From assembly GCF_000195275.1 (NCBI RefSeq), contig NC_015385.1, forward strand, positions 1,690,501 to 1,754,500: 64,000 bases of DNA. The letters are read 5' to 3'. This document shows, one piece after another, positions 9,451-16,766 of this stretch. How positions within the stretch are numbered: the first letter of the stretch is position 1; each line of letters begins with the position of its first letter. The notes below the pieces were generated by a model. The model worked only from the letters and a program-made list of their open reading frames with translations. It was not told the DNA's origin and made no database searches. The stretch is from Treponema succinifaciens DSM 2489 (GTDB lineage: Bacteria > Spirochaetota > Spirochaetia > Treponematales > Treponemataceae). The translations under genes were made by a program, and so were the position numbers.

Positions 9451-10794
9451 CTAATATTCAGTTCTAGTTATGTTTCTAAGCCACTTTTTGCTCTTATAGA
9501 ACGAGAACACCCAGGGCCACTTTACAAATTCGTCTAGGCACATAAAAAAGTAAACCCATACAACAGGAAGCTTGAATACAAAAGCTGTAAGAATTCCAGC
9601 TGTAATTCCATAGCCCCACATATCGATTGTGTCGCATATTAGACCGAATTTTGTGCATCCGCCCGCGCGGAAGATACCGGCAATAAGAGTTGTGTTAACA
9701 GCAGTTCCCATAACATAGTAGACATTTATAAAAAGCATCTGCTTTAAATAATGCATTGCCAAAGTTGAAAGCGAAGCGTATTTTAGAACAAACGGAATTG
9801 AAATAAATATCAAAAGTCCGCCAAACGCCCCTGTAATAACTGTAACTTTAAGAAATTCCTTTGCACCTTTTTCAGCCTCGTCAATCTTATCCGCGCCAAT
9901 CAAGTTTCCTACAATAATGCCGCCGACCGCAGCAACAGCATAGCAGAACACAGTGGCAAAGTTGCGCACAACACATACAATCGAATTAGCAGCCACAACA
10001 TCAGAGCCAAGCCGCCCCATGATTGCAACGTAAGCAGAAAAAGCCGCGCCCCAGGAAACATCATTCAGCAAGGCAGGCAAAGACATCTTAAAAAAATCCT
10101 TGGCAAGAGAGCTGCTTTTTATAAACATATAGGAAAACTTAAGTTTTATGTCCTTACTCCGAGCCGAAACAATAAAGCACCCTGCAACACAAACAGCCTG
10201 AGAAATGCAAGTAGCAAGAGCAACTCCGCGGATTCCCATTTTTTCAATTCCAAAAAATCCAAAGATAAAAACCGCGTTAAGAATGATGTTCAGGAAAAAT
10301 CCCACACCGTTAAAGAATGTTGCCACCGAAACATGATTCGCGCTTCTAAGCATAGAAAAGTAAGTATTTGAAACCGCCCACAAAAGATAGAACACCCAGA
10401 TTATGCGAAGATATTCCGCGCCTTCTGAAATCAAAACCGGATCAGCCGTATAAACGCGCATAAGTTTTTCCGGGAACAACGATGCGCCAACAGAAAAGGC
10501 AACCGCAACAGCAAGCGAGCATTTAAGCGCAATCCCTTCAATTGCCTCAAGAGCCTTAAAATCTTTTTTACCAAAATACTGAGCCGCAAGAAGAATAGAG
10601 CCTGAGCTTATTCCCGAATAAAACATAAAGACAAGACCAGAGTACTGAGTTGCAAGAGAGCCTGCCGCAATAGCGTCCTGACCTATACTGTTAAGCATTA
10701 TAACATCCACAGAGCCCATCATGGCGGCGAATATATTCTGCAGAATAATAGGAAAAAGCATTTTAAGCGAATCTTTGTAAAATTGTTTGTTCAT
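9451..10794 (-). CDS. MATE-family multidrug/cation exporter
   Basis: A 447-residue integral membrane protein with about twelve hydrophobic segments arranged as two homologous halves, the MATE (multi-antimicrobial extrusion) pattern. These antiporters use a Na+ or H+ gradient to export cationic drugs or other compounds. Typical MATE wording is visible, for example LPALLNDVSWG and the N-terminal FPIILQNIFAAMMGSVDVIMLN. The substrate cannot be inferred. The start at 10794 (MNKQFYKDSL) is chosen because GGGGAAA precedes it at suitable distance; a further in-frame start 12 bases upstream lacks this. A palindrome overlaps its promoter, implying control by a dedicated repressor not encoded adjacent to it. 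Confidence 0.9.
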   Translation of the reverse strand: MNKQFYKDSLKMLFPIILQNIFAAMMGSVDVIMLNSIGQDAIAAGSLATQYSGLVFMFYSGISSGSILLAAQYFGKKDFKALEAIEGIALKCSLAVAVAFSVGASLFPEKLMRVYTADPVLISEGAEYLRIIWVFYLLWAVSNTYFSMLRSANHVSVATFFNGVGFFLNIILNAVFIFGFFGIEKMGIRGVALATCISQAVCVAGCFIVSARSKDIKLKFSYMFIKSSSLAKDFFKMSLPALLNDVSWGAAFSAYVAIMGRLGSDVVAANSIVCVVRNFATVFCYAVAAVGGIIVGNLIGADKIDEAEKGAKEFLKVTVITGAFGGLLIFISIPFVLKYASLSTLAMHYLKQMLFINVYYVMGTAVNTTLIAGIFRAGGCTKFGLICDTIDMWGYGITAGILTAFVFKLPVVWVYFFMCLDEFVKWPWVFSFYKSKKWLRNITRTEY

Positions 10795-10809
10795 AATTTT
10801 CCCCAATTT

Positions 10810-10851
10810 ATATTAGAAAATACATATAACATTTGTTCTAATATAATGCAA
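10810..10851 (-). promoter_or_regulatory. MATE gene promoter with palindromic operator
   Basis: Minus-strand -35 TTGCAT (10851-10846) and -10 TATATG (10828-10823) are separated by 17 bp. Two perfect 9-bp inverted repeat arms, ATATTAGAA at 10810-10818 and TTCTAATAT at 10836-10844, enclose the -10 box. This is the geometry of an operator for a dimeric repressor such as a MarR- or TetR-type protein; the cognate regulator is not known. Confidence 0.55.
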
Positions 10852-10944
10852 CCTATAGCAAACAGATTGAGCAACAAATACGCAAGATTAAGGAAAATGC
10901 CATCCAATCAAATTGAATAATGCCATAAAAAAAATAGCAACGAT

Positions 10945-10968
10945 AAAAAAAACCGGGCAGATGCCCGG
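10945..10968 (-). terminator. Rho-independent terminator after cysK
   Basis: The minus strand forms CCGGGCA-TC-TGCCCGG, a 7-bp GC-rich stem with a tight loop (10968-10953), followed immediately by eight T residues. It lies about 22 bases beyond the cysK stop codon and insulates cysK from the MATE gene. Confidence 0.9.
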
Positions 10969-10990
10969 CACTTGTGGTAAAATTTTCAGA

Positions 10991-11926
10991 CTAGTCAGAA
11001 AACAACGGAGTTGAAAGGTAGCGGTCTCCAGAATCTGGAAGAAGAGCCACAATAACTTTTCCTTTGTTTTCAGGGCGCTGGGCAAGAATCTTTGCAGCCT
11101 TTAGAGCAGCTCCGCTTGAAATTCCAACAAGAATTCCTTCTGACCGCGCAAAAGCTTTTCCTTCCGCAAAAGCGTCATCATTTTCTATGGCAATAATTTC
11201 ATCATAAATCTTTGTGTCAAGCGTTTCAGGAACAAATCCTGCGCCGATTCCCTGAATTTTATGAGAGCCGGCAGTTCCTTTTGAAAGAACAGGGCTTGAA
11301 GCAGGCTCAACAGCAACAACTTTTACAGCAGGATTCTTCGACTTTAGGAATTCACCTACGCCGGAAACAGTTCCACCAGTGCCTACGCCCGCAACGAAAA
11401 TATCAACTTTTCCATCTGTCTGGCTCCAAATTTCAGGGCCTGTAGTTTCACGGTGCGCTTTAGGATTTGCCGGATTTACAAACTGCCCGAGAATAACAGA
11501 GCCTGGAATTGACTCTTTAAGCTCTTCTGCCTTTGCAATAGCGCCTTTCATTCCTTTTGCGCCTTCGGTAAGAACAAGCTCCGCTCCATAAGCCTTTAAA
11601 AGATTGCGGCGCTCAACGCTCATTGTCTCAGGCAAAGTCAAAATAGCCTTGTATCCTTTTGCAGCGGCTACAGCGGCAAGCCCGATTCCTGTGTTTCCAG
11701 AAGTAGGCTCTATTATAGAAGCTCCAGGCTTTAGAATGCCTTTTTTTTCTGCGTCTTCAATCATTGCAAGGGCGATTCTGTCTTTTACGCTTCCGGCCGG
11801 ATTCAGATATTCCAGCTTTGCAAGCAGAGTTGCGTTTTCAATGCCACTAGCCTTTGAGTAATTGTTGAGCTTTAGAATCGGTGTGTTTCCAATCAGTTCT
11901 ACTACGCTTTCCTTAATGTCTGCCAT
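10991..11926 (-). CDS. cysK: Cysteine synthase A (O-acetylserine sulfhydrylase)
   Basis: PLP enzyme making L-cysteine from O-acetylserine and sulfide. The PLP lysine is K48 in NPAGSVKDR, the substrate loop is TSGNTG at 75-80, and the phosphate-binding GTGGTVSG is near 175-182. Length (311 residues) is normal for CysK. Start ATG at 11926 is preceded by a strong AGGAGG. It ends in a clear intrinsic terminator, and its own promoter carries a dyad that may be bound by the Rrf2-type regulator encoded just upstream, as cysteine or iron-sulfur regulators often do. Cystathionine beta-synthase is a distant alternative, but no regulatory domain is present. Confidence 0.96.
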   Translation of the reverse strand: MADIKESVVELIGNTPILKLNNYSKASGIENATLLAKLEYLNPAGSVKDRIALAMIEDAEKKGILKPGASIIEPTSGNTGIGLAAVAAAKGYKAILTLPETMSVERRNLLKAYGAELVLTEGAKGMKGAIAKAEELKESIPGSVILGQFVNPANPKAHRETTGPEIWSQTDGKVDIFVAGVGTGGTVSGVGEFLKSKNPAVKVVAVEPASSPVLSKGTAGSHKIQGIGAGFVPETLDTKIYDEIIAIENDDAFAEGKAFARSEGILVGISSGAALKAAKILAQRPENKGKVIVALLPDSGDRYLSTPLFSD

Positions 11927-11965
11927 ATCCGGCCTCCTGAAAGTTTATATTCCTACTTAAAATAT

Positions 11966-12009
11966 AGGTTTTATACAAGTATACTAACCTCTATTTCCTA
12001 TTAAGTCAA
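11966..12009 (-). promoter_or_regulatory. cysK promoter with candidate Rrf2-type operator
   Basis: Minus-strand -35 TTGACT lies at 12009-12004 with TAGTAT at 11986-11981 (17-bp spacing; an overlapping TATACT gives 20). A 25-bp imperfect dyad occupies 11966-11990 and covers the -10: outer arms AGGTT/AACCT and inner arms GTATAC/GTATA. The regulator gene lies directly upstream, so binding by that protein is a reasonable but unproven inference. Confidence 0.45.
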
Positions 12010-12115
12010 TGGGGTTTTTATATTTTATCATTCAAATTGCGCGTTTTAGATAGGTTTGCCCCAAATTTAAAAATGGATGAGCCAACTTCTTGCGCATAAG
12101 TGCGCCTTAGCCAGA

Positions 12116-12263
12116 CATATTTTACTCTTGGACAGTCAGGATAAACTTTTTGTACGCAGAATATTCTACTTTTGTACGCTCAACAAAATCTTTTTGTACG
12201 CAAAATATTTTACTATTAGGCGATTAGGATAATACTTTTGTACGAAGAGTTTAACAAAATCTG
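12116..12263. repeat. Two imperfect direct repeats between the rrf2-like gene and cysK
   Basis: The 338-base gap between cysK and the rrf2-like gene holds no plausible gene. Two units with a period near 87 bp are visible: each begins with ATATTTTACT (about 12118 and 12205), continues with AGGATAA, then CTTTTTGTACG or CTTTTGTACG, and ends with AACAAAATCT. TTTTGTACG occurs four times in about 95 bases. The remainder (12010-12115) shows no clear element. Confidence 0.55.
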
Positions 12264-12264
12264 C

Positions 12265-12693
12265 TTATATTACCCAGTCGCTTACACTTTCAGGCTTTAA
12301 AAGGTCGGAAATTTTTACGCTGTATAGATAGTTGGAAATTATAGTGTCCAGTTTTTCCCACATGGGGAGCGTCTTGCATTCTGCGGAACGTGGACAGGTT
12401 TCAGCGTTTTCTTCAAGGCAAGTAACAGGGGCTAAAGTTCCTTCCGTAAGTTTTAGGATTTCTCCAACGGAATATTCGTCAGCATCTTTTGTAAGCCTGT
12501 AGCCGCCTTTTTTTCCGCGCAAGCCTTCTACAAGACCAGCCTTAACCAAAAGAGCCACAATGCTTTCAAGATATTTTAGCGACACATCCTGATTCTCAGC
12601 AATGACATTCAATGGAACAAACTCGTCCTTTCCGTGCGAACAAAGTTCTATTATAACACGAAGCGCATAACGCCCTCTTGTTGAAATCAGCAT
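12265..12693 (-). CDS. Rrf2-family transcriptional regulator (IscR/CymR-like)
   Basis: A 142-residue DNA-binding protein with the Rrf2 winged helix: MLISTRGRYALRVIIEL at the N-terminus, the recognition region QDVSLKYLESIVALL (36-50) and the wing GLRGKKGGYRL (58-67). Cys92, Cys100 and Cys106 match the three cysteines that ligate the Fe-S cluster in IscR-type members, so it probably senses iron-sulfur or redox status rather than being a cluster-free CymR. It lies directly upstream of cysK on the same strand, which suggests control of cysteine or Fe-S supply. A good promoter (TTGAAA, 17 bp, TAAGAT) precedes it. Which regulon it serves cannot be settled from sequence. Confidence 0.88.
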   Translation of the reverse strand: MLISTRGRYALRVIIELCSHGKDEFVPLNVIAENQDVSLKYLESIVALLVKAGLVEGLRGKKGGYRLTKDADEYSVGEILKLTEGTLAPVTCLEENAETCPRSAECKTLPMWEKLDTIISNYLYSVKISDLLKPESVSDWVI

Positions 12694-12720
12694 AAACCAT
12701 AACCTCTTTTTTATTTTCCT

Positions 12721-12749
12721 ATCTTACCACAAGGATTTTTAATTTTCAA
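12721..12749 (-). promoter_or_regulatory. Promoter of the Rrf2-type regulator
   Basis: Minus-strand -35 TTGAAA (12749-12744) and -10 TAAGAT (12726-12721) with 17-bp spacing. The predicted transcript starts about 20-25 bases before the ATG at 12693 and contains GAGG as a ribosome binding site. Confidence 0.55.
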
Positions 12750-12801
12750 TGCGATTTTTTTAAGGAAAGACATTCTTCCACCTCTTAAATTGCCCTTTAA
12801 A

Positions 12802-12889
12802 TACTGCACTAAATGCCTCCTTATTAGTGCGCTCATCAACACCCATTTAGTGCAGTAATTGCCTCATTATTAGCGTACTAATCAACACC
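12802..12889. repeat. Nested direct and inverted repeats upstream of the SGNH hydrolase
   Basis: Two 36-bp imperfect direct copies lie at 12808-12843 and 12854-12889 (period 46), both ending in ATCAACACC and containing an ATTAG...CT.AT mini-palindrome. Across them runs a perfect 14-bp inverted pair: TACTGCACTAAATG at 12802-12815 and its complement at 12844-12857. There are only two copies with no constant spacer, so this is not a CRISPR array. The rest of the gap 12694-13232 contains a G8 tract (12935-12942) and a short dyad at 13127-13150, but no gene I can support. Confidence 0.6.
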
Positions 12890-13232
12890 TTATTACTGTA
12901 GTATTGCTTTATTTATTTTTTGTTTGGATTCTTAGGGGGGGGAGCCCTAATCAACGCTGGGAAAGACAGATGGTTTGGAGGAAAGAAAACGGCTATAAAA
13001 TTGATTCGCTTTCGAATTAGATGGTTGTCTTTCCTCCAAAAACTAAAAGGTCAAAATTCGAGTTTTGTAAATTTACTGTCATTGCCGTGCTTGACACTGC
13101 AATCTTGCTAAAAAAAAACACAAGGAATTATCGGATCAAGCCTGATAATGACTAGAAATTTCAAGAAATCCTAAAATTCGACATTCGACCTAAAAAATGA
13201 AACTTAACGGCGTGAAATGTGTCTAACAAGGC

Positions 13233-13940
13233 ATGGAAAACGGAATTAACACAGTCTCTGTATATGGAGATTCAATTTTAAAGGGCGCAGTTACAGGAAC
13301 AGGAAGCGGGCACCTCTTTGACATAACAAAGAATGACAGCCTTTCACTTGCAGCTGCAAAACTAGGATTTAAGCTGAACAACCAAAGCGTATTCGGAAAC
13401 ATAATCACCAAAAGCTACAAGAGGTTTTTGCGTGATGCTGAGCGGAATGCGCTTGGCGACCTTGCAATAATAGAATCCGGCGGAAACGACTGCGACTATG
13501 ACTGGGCGCAAGTATGCTCCGGGGAAAACACAAATCCACGTGTAGGCATAGACGAATTTATAAGCACGATAGACAAAATGGCAAAAACCTGCCGACAAAA
13601 CGGAACAACGCCGCTCATTATGACAATGCCGCCTCTTGTTCCAGACCGATGGCTTTTGCACATTTGCCGAGGATATGACGAACAAAAAGTAAAGGCGTTT
13701 GTGAACTCGGACATTATGACGCTGTACCAAAACCACGAAACATACAATGCGCATCTTGTTAAATACAGTTTTCAAAACAACGTGCAGATTGTGGATATGA
13801 GGCTTGCATTTCTTGAGTCCAAAAAAGACAAAGAGCTTATGTGCCAGGACGGAATCCACCCAAACGAAGCCGGCTACAGATTCATGGCGGAAATCTGGGA
13901 AAAAGAGCTTCCAAAAATCAAAAACGAGTTTCCAAAATAG
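13233..13940 (+). CDS. SGNH/GDSL-type hydrolase, cytoplasmic
   Basis: A 235-residue protein with all SGNH blocks: block I YGDSIL with nucleophile Ser14, block III GGND with Asn85, and block V DGIHPNEAGY with Asp206 and His209. Enzymes of this fold are esterases, lipases, acetyl-esterases or thioesterases acting on lipids or acylated sugars. No signal peptide is seen, so it probably acts inside the cell. The substrate is unknown. It stands alone between a repeat-rich gap and a separately promoted gene. The upstream ribosome binding site is weak (AACAAGG), so the start is only moderately sure. Confidence 0.82.
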   Translation: MENGINTVSVYGDSILKGAVTGTGSGHLFDITKNDSLSLAAAKLGFKLNNQSVFGNIITKSYKRFLRDAERNALGDLAIIESGGNDCDYDWAQVCSGENTNPRVGIDEFISTIDKMAKTCRQNGTTPLIMTMPPLVPDRWLLHICRGYDEQKVKAFVNSDIMTLYQNHETYNAHLVKYSFQNNVQIVDMRLAFLESKKDKELMCQDGIHPNEAGYRFMAEIWEKELPKIKNEFPK

Positions 13941-13987
13941 TGAAATTTAAGTTTTTTGTTAATTTAAGCTAATCACTGTTCATTTTC

Positions 13988-14016
13988 TTGACTTTTTGAA
14001 ATTGTTGCTTTATCAT
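13988..14016 (+). promoter_or_regulatory. Promoter of the DUF3015-like gene
   Basis: -35 TTGACT at 13988-13993 and -10 TATCAT at 14011-14016 with 17-bp spacing. The transcript would have an A/T-rich leader of roughly 60 bases before the strong GGAGG site (14075-14079) and the ATG at 14085. Confidence 0.65.
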
Positions 14017-14084
14017 TTATAAAACTAAAAGGAGAAACAAAAACTTTATGGCTTTGTTTTTCTGAAAAAACATTGGAGGCTCTT

Positions 14085-14528
14085 ATGTTTAAGGGTAAAT
14101 TGGCTGCTGCAGTAGCTGTTGTATCATTGGCACTTGCTTCTAGCGCATTTGCTACAAAGGTTGGACCTGGTCTTGGTTATGTTGTTTTCGGAGATCAGAA
14201 CGGACCTGTTTATGACTTGCTTGCCGCAACAACAAACGGCACATTCTGTTCACAGGGATTCGCTATTACATTCGGAACTTCTGGATATAGCGGAGGACTT
14301 ATCGGAATGGAAGAAACAGACAAGTTCATCGCAGACAACATGGATGCACTTGCAACAGACATCGCTATGGGCGAAGGCGAATATGTTGACACACTTTCAA
14401 CAATGCTCAACGTTTCTGACAGTGTAGCTTTCAAAGCTGCTCTTCAGGCAAACTTTGACAACATCTTCTCTTCTTCAGACGTATCTGCAACTGAAGTAAG
14501 CGGAAAGATTTACTCACTTGTTGGCTAA
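14085..14528 (+). CDS. Small exported protein, DUF3015-like
   Basis: A 147-residue protein with a clear signal peptide (MFKGKLAAAVAVVSLALASSAFA, cleavage after about residue 23). The mature part has the look of DUF3015: a Gly-rich start (VGPGLGYVVFG), a central TFCSQGFAITFGTSGYSG, and a C-terminal region in which small secreted proteins of this type carry EDLDTLATLLG-like repeats. Function is unknown for the family. Start ATG 14085 follows GGAGG with normal spacing; the longer TTG form at 14073 would use that GGAGG as coding sequence. A strong promoter precedes it and a terminator hairpin follows 22 bases after the stop, so it may be expressed well above its downstream neighbour. Confidence 0.7.
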   Translation: MFKGKLAAAVAVVSLALASSAFATKVGPGLGYVVFGDQNGPVYDLLAATTNGTFCSQGFAITFGTSGYSGGLIGMEETDKFIADNMDALATDIAMGEGEYVDTLSTMLNVSDSVAFKAALQANFDNIFSSSDVSATEVSGKIYSLVG

Positions 14529-16551
14529 GTTGGACTTTTCGTCTAAAAGAACAGGGTACGGCCGCAAAGTCGTACCCTGTTTGTTTTTACTTGCAGCTTC
14601 GTTTTTCCTGCCAGTATTTGCAGATGAAAACAGCCCCGCAAAAGGAACTGCGGACGCCGTTGACTTTTCAGGAAAACTAGAAGCAATTTCAAAGCTAGCC
14701 CCTACAGAGCCAGCTCCCGGCTACGAAATAAAAGCGCAGGAAGCTGTGGACAAGGCATTTTCCATGGAGCTTTACAATGCGCCTTACTGGAAAACCCTTT
14801 TGCATTACAAGCCTTCGCCTTTCCACAAAAACAAGAGCCTTGTGGACGACCCGATGTTTTTCTGTGCAAAAAAAGGCAAGACAAATCCAAAGGCAGAGCT
14901 AGAAGGTACTATAAAAGCATTCTTTTCTCCTGCGCCCGGCAAAGATGAACGGCACGCAATTGAGCGTTTTCCTGGCAGATTTAAATGGATTTGCGACCAG
15001 CTGAATCTTTCAAAAGAGGATTTTCCTTATGATGGAGACGCATATTATCAGTCGATTGTGCGGAAAGTAAATCCCGGGGACGTTTACCTTATATTCCCGG
15101 CAGGCTTTCTAAAAAATCCGGCTTCAGTTTTCGGACACACATTTTTGCTCATGGAATCCAAAGGACAGTCGCGTCTTCTTGCAAGCTCTATAAATTACGG
15201 AGCTGTTACAAATATAACAGGCGGCGCGATGTACGCAATTCTAGGTCTTGTTGGAGGATTCCGGGGATATTTTGGATTCGTGCCTTACTATGAAAAAATC
15301 AAGCAGTACGCCAATATGGATATGCGCGATATATGGGAATACCGCTTAAACTTTTCAGAAGAAGAAAAAGACAGAATGCTGCGCCATGTTTTTGACCTTT
15401 CAGGTATTTACTCGCGTTACTTTTTTATAAGCGAAAACTGCTCATACAACCTTTTATTTCTTATAGAAGCCGCAAAGCCAGAAACAGACATAACGAATAT
15501 TTTAAGTGGCGTTGTAGAGCCAATAGAAACTGTAAAGACCATCTGCGAAACAGGACTTGCAGATAAAACTGACTACAGACCTTCCGTGTACTCAAAACTG
15601 GAATTTCAAAAGACACAGCTTACACGGAAGCAAAACAAATATGTAAAAGACGTTTGTTACGGGAAAAAGACAGCACAGGACTTTCCATTCGGCGACTTGC
15701 CAAAAGAAAAACAGGCTGAAATTTGGGAACAGGCATCCGACTATCTTACTTCCCTCTTGAACAGCCGGAAAATTTCATCAGATGAATACAGACCGCGGTT
15801 TGTTTCAGTTCTTTCGGAGCGTAGAAAGCTAGGCAAGATAGAATCCAGCACAAAAATAACAGAGCCTCCGCACCCGGAAAAAGCACATGGCTCCAAAAAG
15901 ATTTCCATTCACGGCGGAAAAGACATAGAAGGCGCATACACAGGCTTGGAATTTCGTCTTACAGCGCACGAACAGCTTGAAAATCCTGCAGGATACGCTT
16001 CAAATTCAGAACTTGTGTTCGGTGAAATTGACCTTAGAGTGCATCCGCAGGAAACAGACTTTTATTTAAAGAAAGCACTGATTGCCTCGGTAATCTCGCT
16101 GTCGGTTTCTGACTTGTATTTTTTCAACGGCGCAATGAATATCGTAGTCGGACTTGACTCTAACCCAAATGAAGACAAGGAAGAAGATCTTGCGTTCAGA
16201 GTAAAAGCAATGTTCGGAACAAGCATAAAGCCAGCTTATTGGATTCAGCCTTACTTTCTTGCAGGATTTGATGCTTATGCTTCTCCAAAGTATGAAAGGA
16301 ATCACTTTTATGCAGATCCGCTTATTGGCGCAGAAGTCGGCTTTATAACAACGGCAGGAATCTGGAAAAACAAGATTGCGGCAAGCGCGCTTCAGTCGCC
16401 GTTCGACAAAAAACATTTAAGAATTCAGGCTAGCGTAAACGAAGGCTTTAATATTGCCCAAAACATTTCGCTCAAGGGCGGATACTCTTTTAATATGGAC
16501 TGGGGCGAGAGATGGCATGAGTTCACGGTTTCGTTCAACGCATATTTTTAG
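14518..16551 (+). CDS. DUF4105-like exported protein with predicted papain-like domain
   Basis: A 677-residue protein. The stretch from GDVYLIFPAGFLKNPASVFGHTFL to ISENCSYNLLFLIE (about 187-316) matches the DUF4105 pattern (also called the Lnb N-terminal periplasmic domain). His207 in FGHTFL and Cys308 in ENCSY are in the His-then-Asn-Cys order of permuted NlpC/P60-LRAT-like enzymes, so a thiol hydrolase or acyltransferase is plausible. Residues 470-677 are rich in alternating strands ending in aromatic F, as in an outer-membrane barrel. The start is odd: the only start giving a signal peptide (n-region rich in K/R, core CLFLLAASFFLPVFA) is TTG at 14518, 14521 or 14530, overlapping or abutting the previous stop. 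GGAAAG at 14502-14507 could serve TTG 14518. A terminator lies inside its first codons. Confidence 0.72.
   Translation: MLAKLDFSSKRTGYGRKVVPCLFLLAASFFLPVFADENSPAKGTADAVDFSGKLEAISKLAPTEPAPGYEIKAQEAVDKAFSMELYNAPYWKTLLHYKPSPFHKNKSLVDDPMFFCAKKGKTNPKAELEGTIKAFFSPAPGKDERHAIERFPGRFKWICDQLNLSKEDFPYDGDAYYQSIVRKVNPGDVYLIFPAGFLKNPASVFGHTFLLMESKGQSRLLASSINYGAVTNITGGAMYAILGLVGGFRGYFGFVPYYEKIKQYANMDMRDIWEYRLNFSEEEKDRMLRHVFDLSGIYSRYFFISENCSYNLLFLIEAAKPETDITNILSGVVEPIETVKTICETGLADKTDYRPSVYSKLEFQKTQLTRKQNKYVKDVCYGKKTAQDFPFGDLPKEKQAEIWEQASDYLTSLLNSRKISSDEYRPRFVSVLSERRKLGKIESSTKITEPPHPEKAHGSKKISIHGGKDIEGAYTGLEFRLTAHEQLENPAGYASNSELVFGEIDLRVHPQETDFYLKKALIASVISLSVSDLYFFNGAMNIVVGLDSNPNEDKEEDLAFRVKAMFGTSIKPAYWIQPYFLAGFDAYASPKYERNHFYADPLIGAEVGFITTAGIWKNKIAASALQSPFDKKHLRIQASVNEGFNIAQNISLKGGYSFNMDWGERWHEFTVSFNAYF
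14551..14588 (+). terminator. Intrinsic terminator inside the start of the DUF4105 gene
   Basis: A 10-bp perfect stem (ACAGGGTACG at 14551-14560, CGTACCCTGT at 14571-14580) with a 10-base loop is followed by TTGTTTTT. It lies 22 bases after the DUF3015 stop, where a terminator is expected, but also within codons 12-24 of the next gene. It may lower read-through into that gene or act as an attenuator coupled to translation. Confidence 0.85.
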
Positions 16552-16587
16552 AGATTGTTAACACAGTTTTTTACAGAAACATCGTAG

Positions 16588-16642
16588 TATCAAGCATGGC
16601 AACGACACGGAATAAGATTCCCCGATCAAGTCATGGAATGAC
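16588..16642. repeat. Degenerate dispersed palindrome, two copies
   Basis: Two related units in the gap downstream of the DUF4105 gene: GTATCAAGCATGGCAACGAC (16587-16606) and a second containing CCCGATCAAGTCATGGAATG (16621-16640). The same core (GGATCAAG...AATGAC) recurs at about 13133-13152. They resemble the small intergenic palindromes with a GATCAAG core found dispersed in many genomes. Function is unknown. Confidence 0.4.
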
Positions 16643-16676
16643 AAAAATATATCATATTAAAATTTTTACTGGACAT

Positions 16677-16712
16677 AAAAAAGGCTCCTATAATTCTACA
16701 GGAGCCTTTTTA
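16677..16712. terminator. Bidirectional terminator between convergent genes
   Basis: AAGGCTCCT (16681-16689) and AGGAGCCTT (16700-16708) form a 9-bp stem flanked by A-runs on the left and T-runs on the right, so it can terminate both the DUF4105 gene (plus) and the chemoreceptor gene (minus). Confidence 0.9.
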
Positions 16713-16766
16713 ATTTGCCAATAAATTTATCGTTTTTATAGCAACAATGTTTTACGATAATCCCAA

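Noticed and set aside
12802-12889. CRISPR-like repeat appearance
   Set aside because: Only two imperfect copies, no constant-length unique spacers, and no cas genes in the window.
12920-13111. Short plus-strand frame with the G8 tract in it
   Set aside because: TTG start with no ribosome binding site, basic and compositionally odd, and no recognisable family; treated as non-coding.
13121-13152. Possible tRNA or small RNA near the dyad at 13127-13150
   Set aside because: The dyad is a short imperfect palindrome with a GATCAAG core; no cloverleaf or T-loop was found.
14029-14066. AAGGAG followed by a five-codon ORF (ATG at 14049) in the leader of the DUF3015-like gene
   Set aside because: Spacing between AAGGAG and the ATG is long (13 bases) and the peptide is only five residues; not convincing as a leader peptide.
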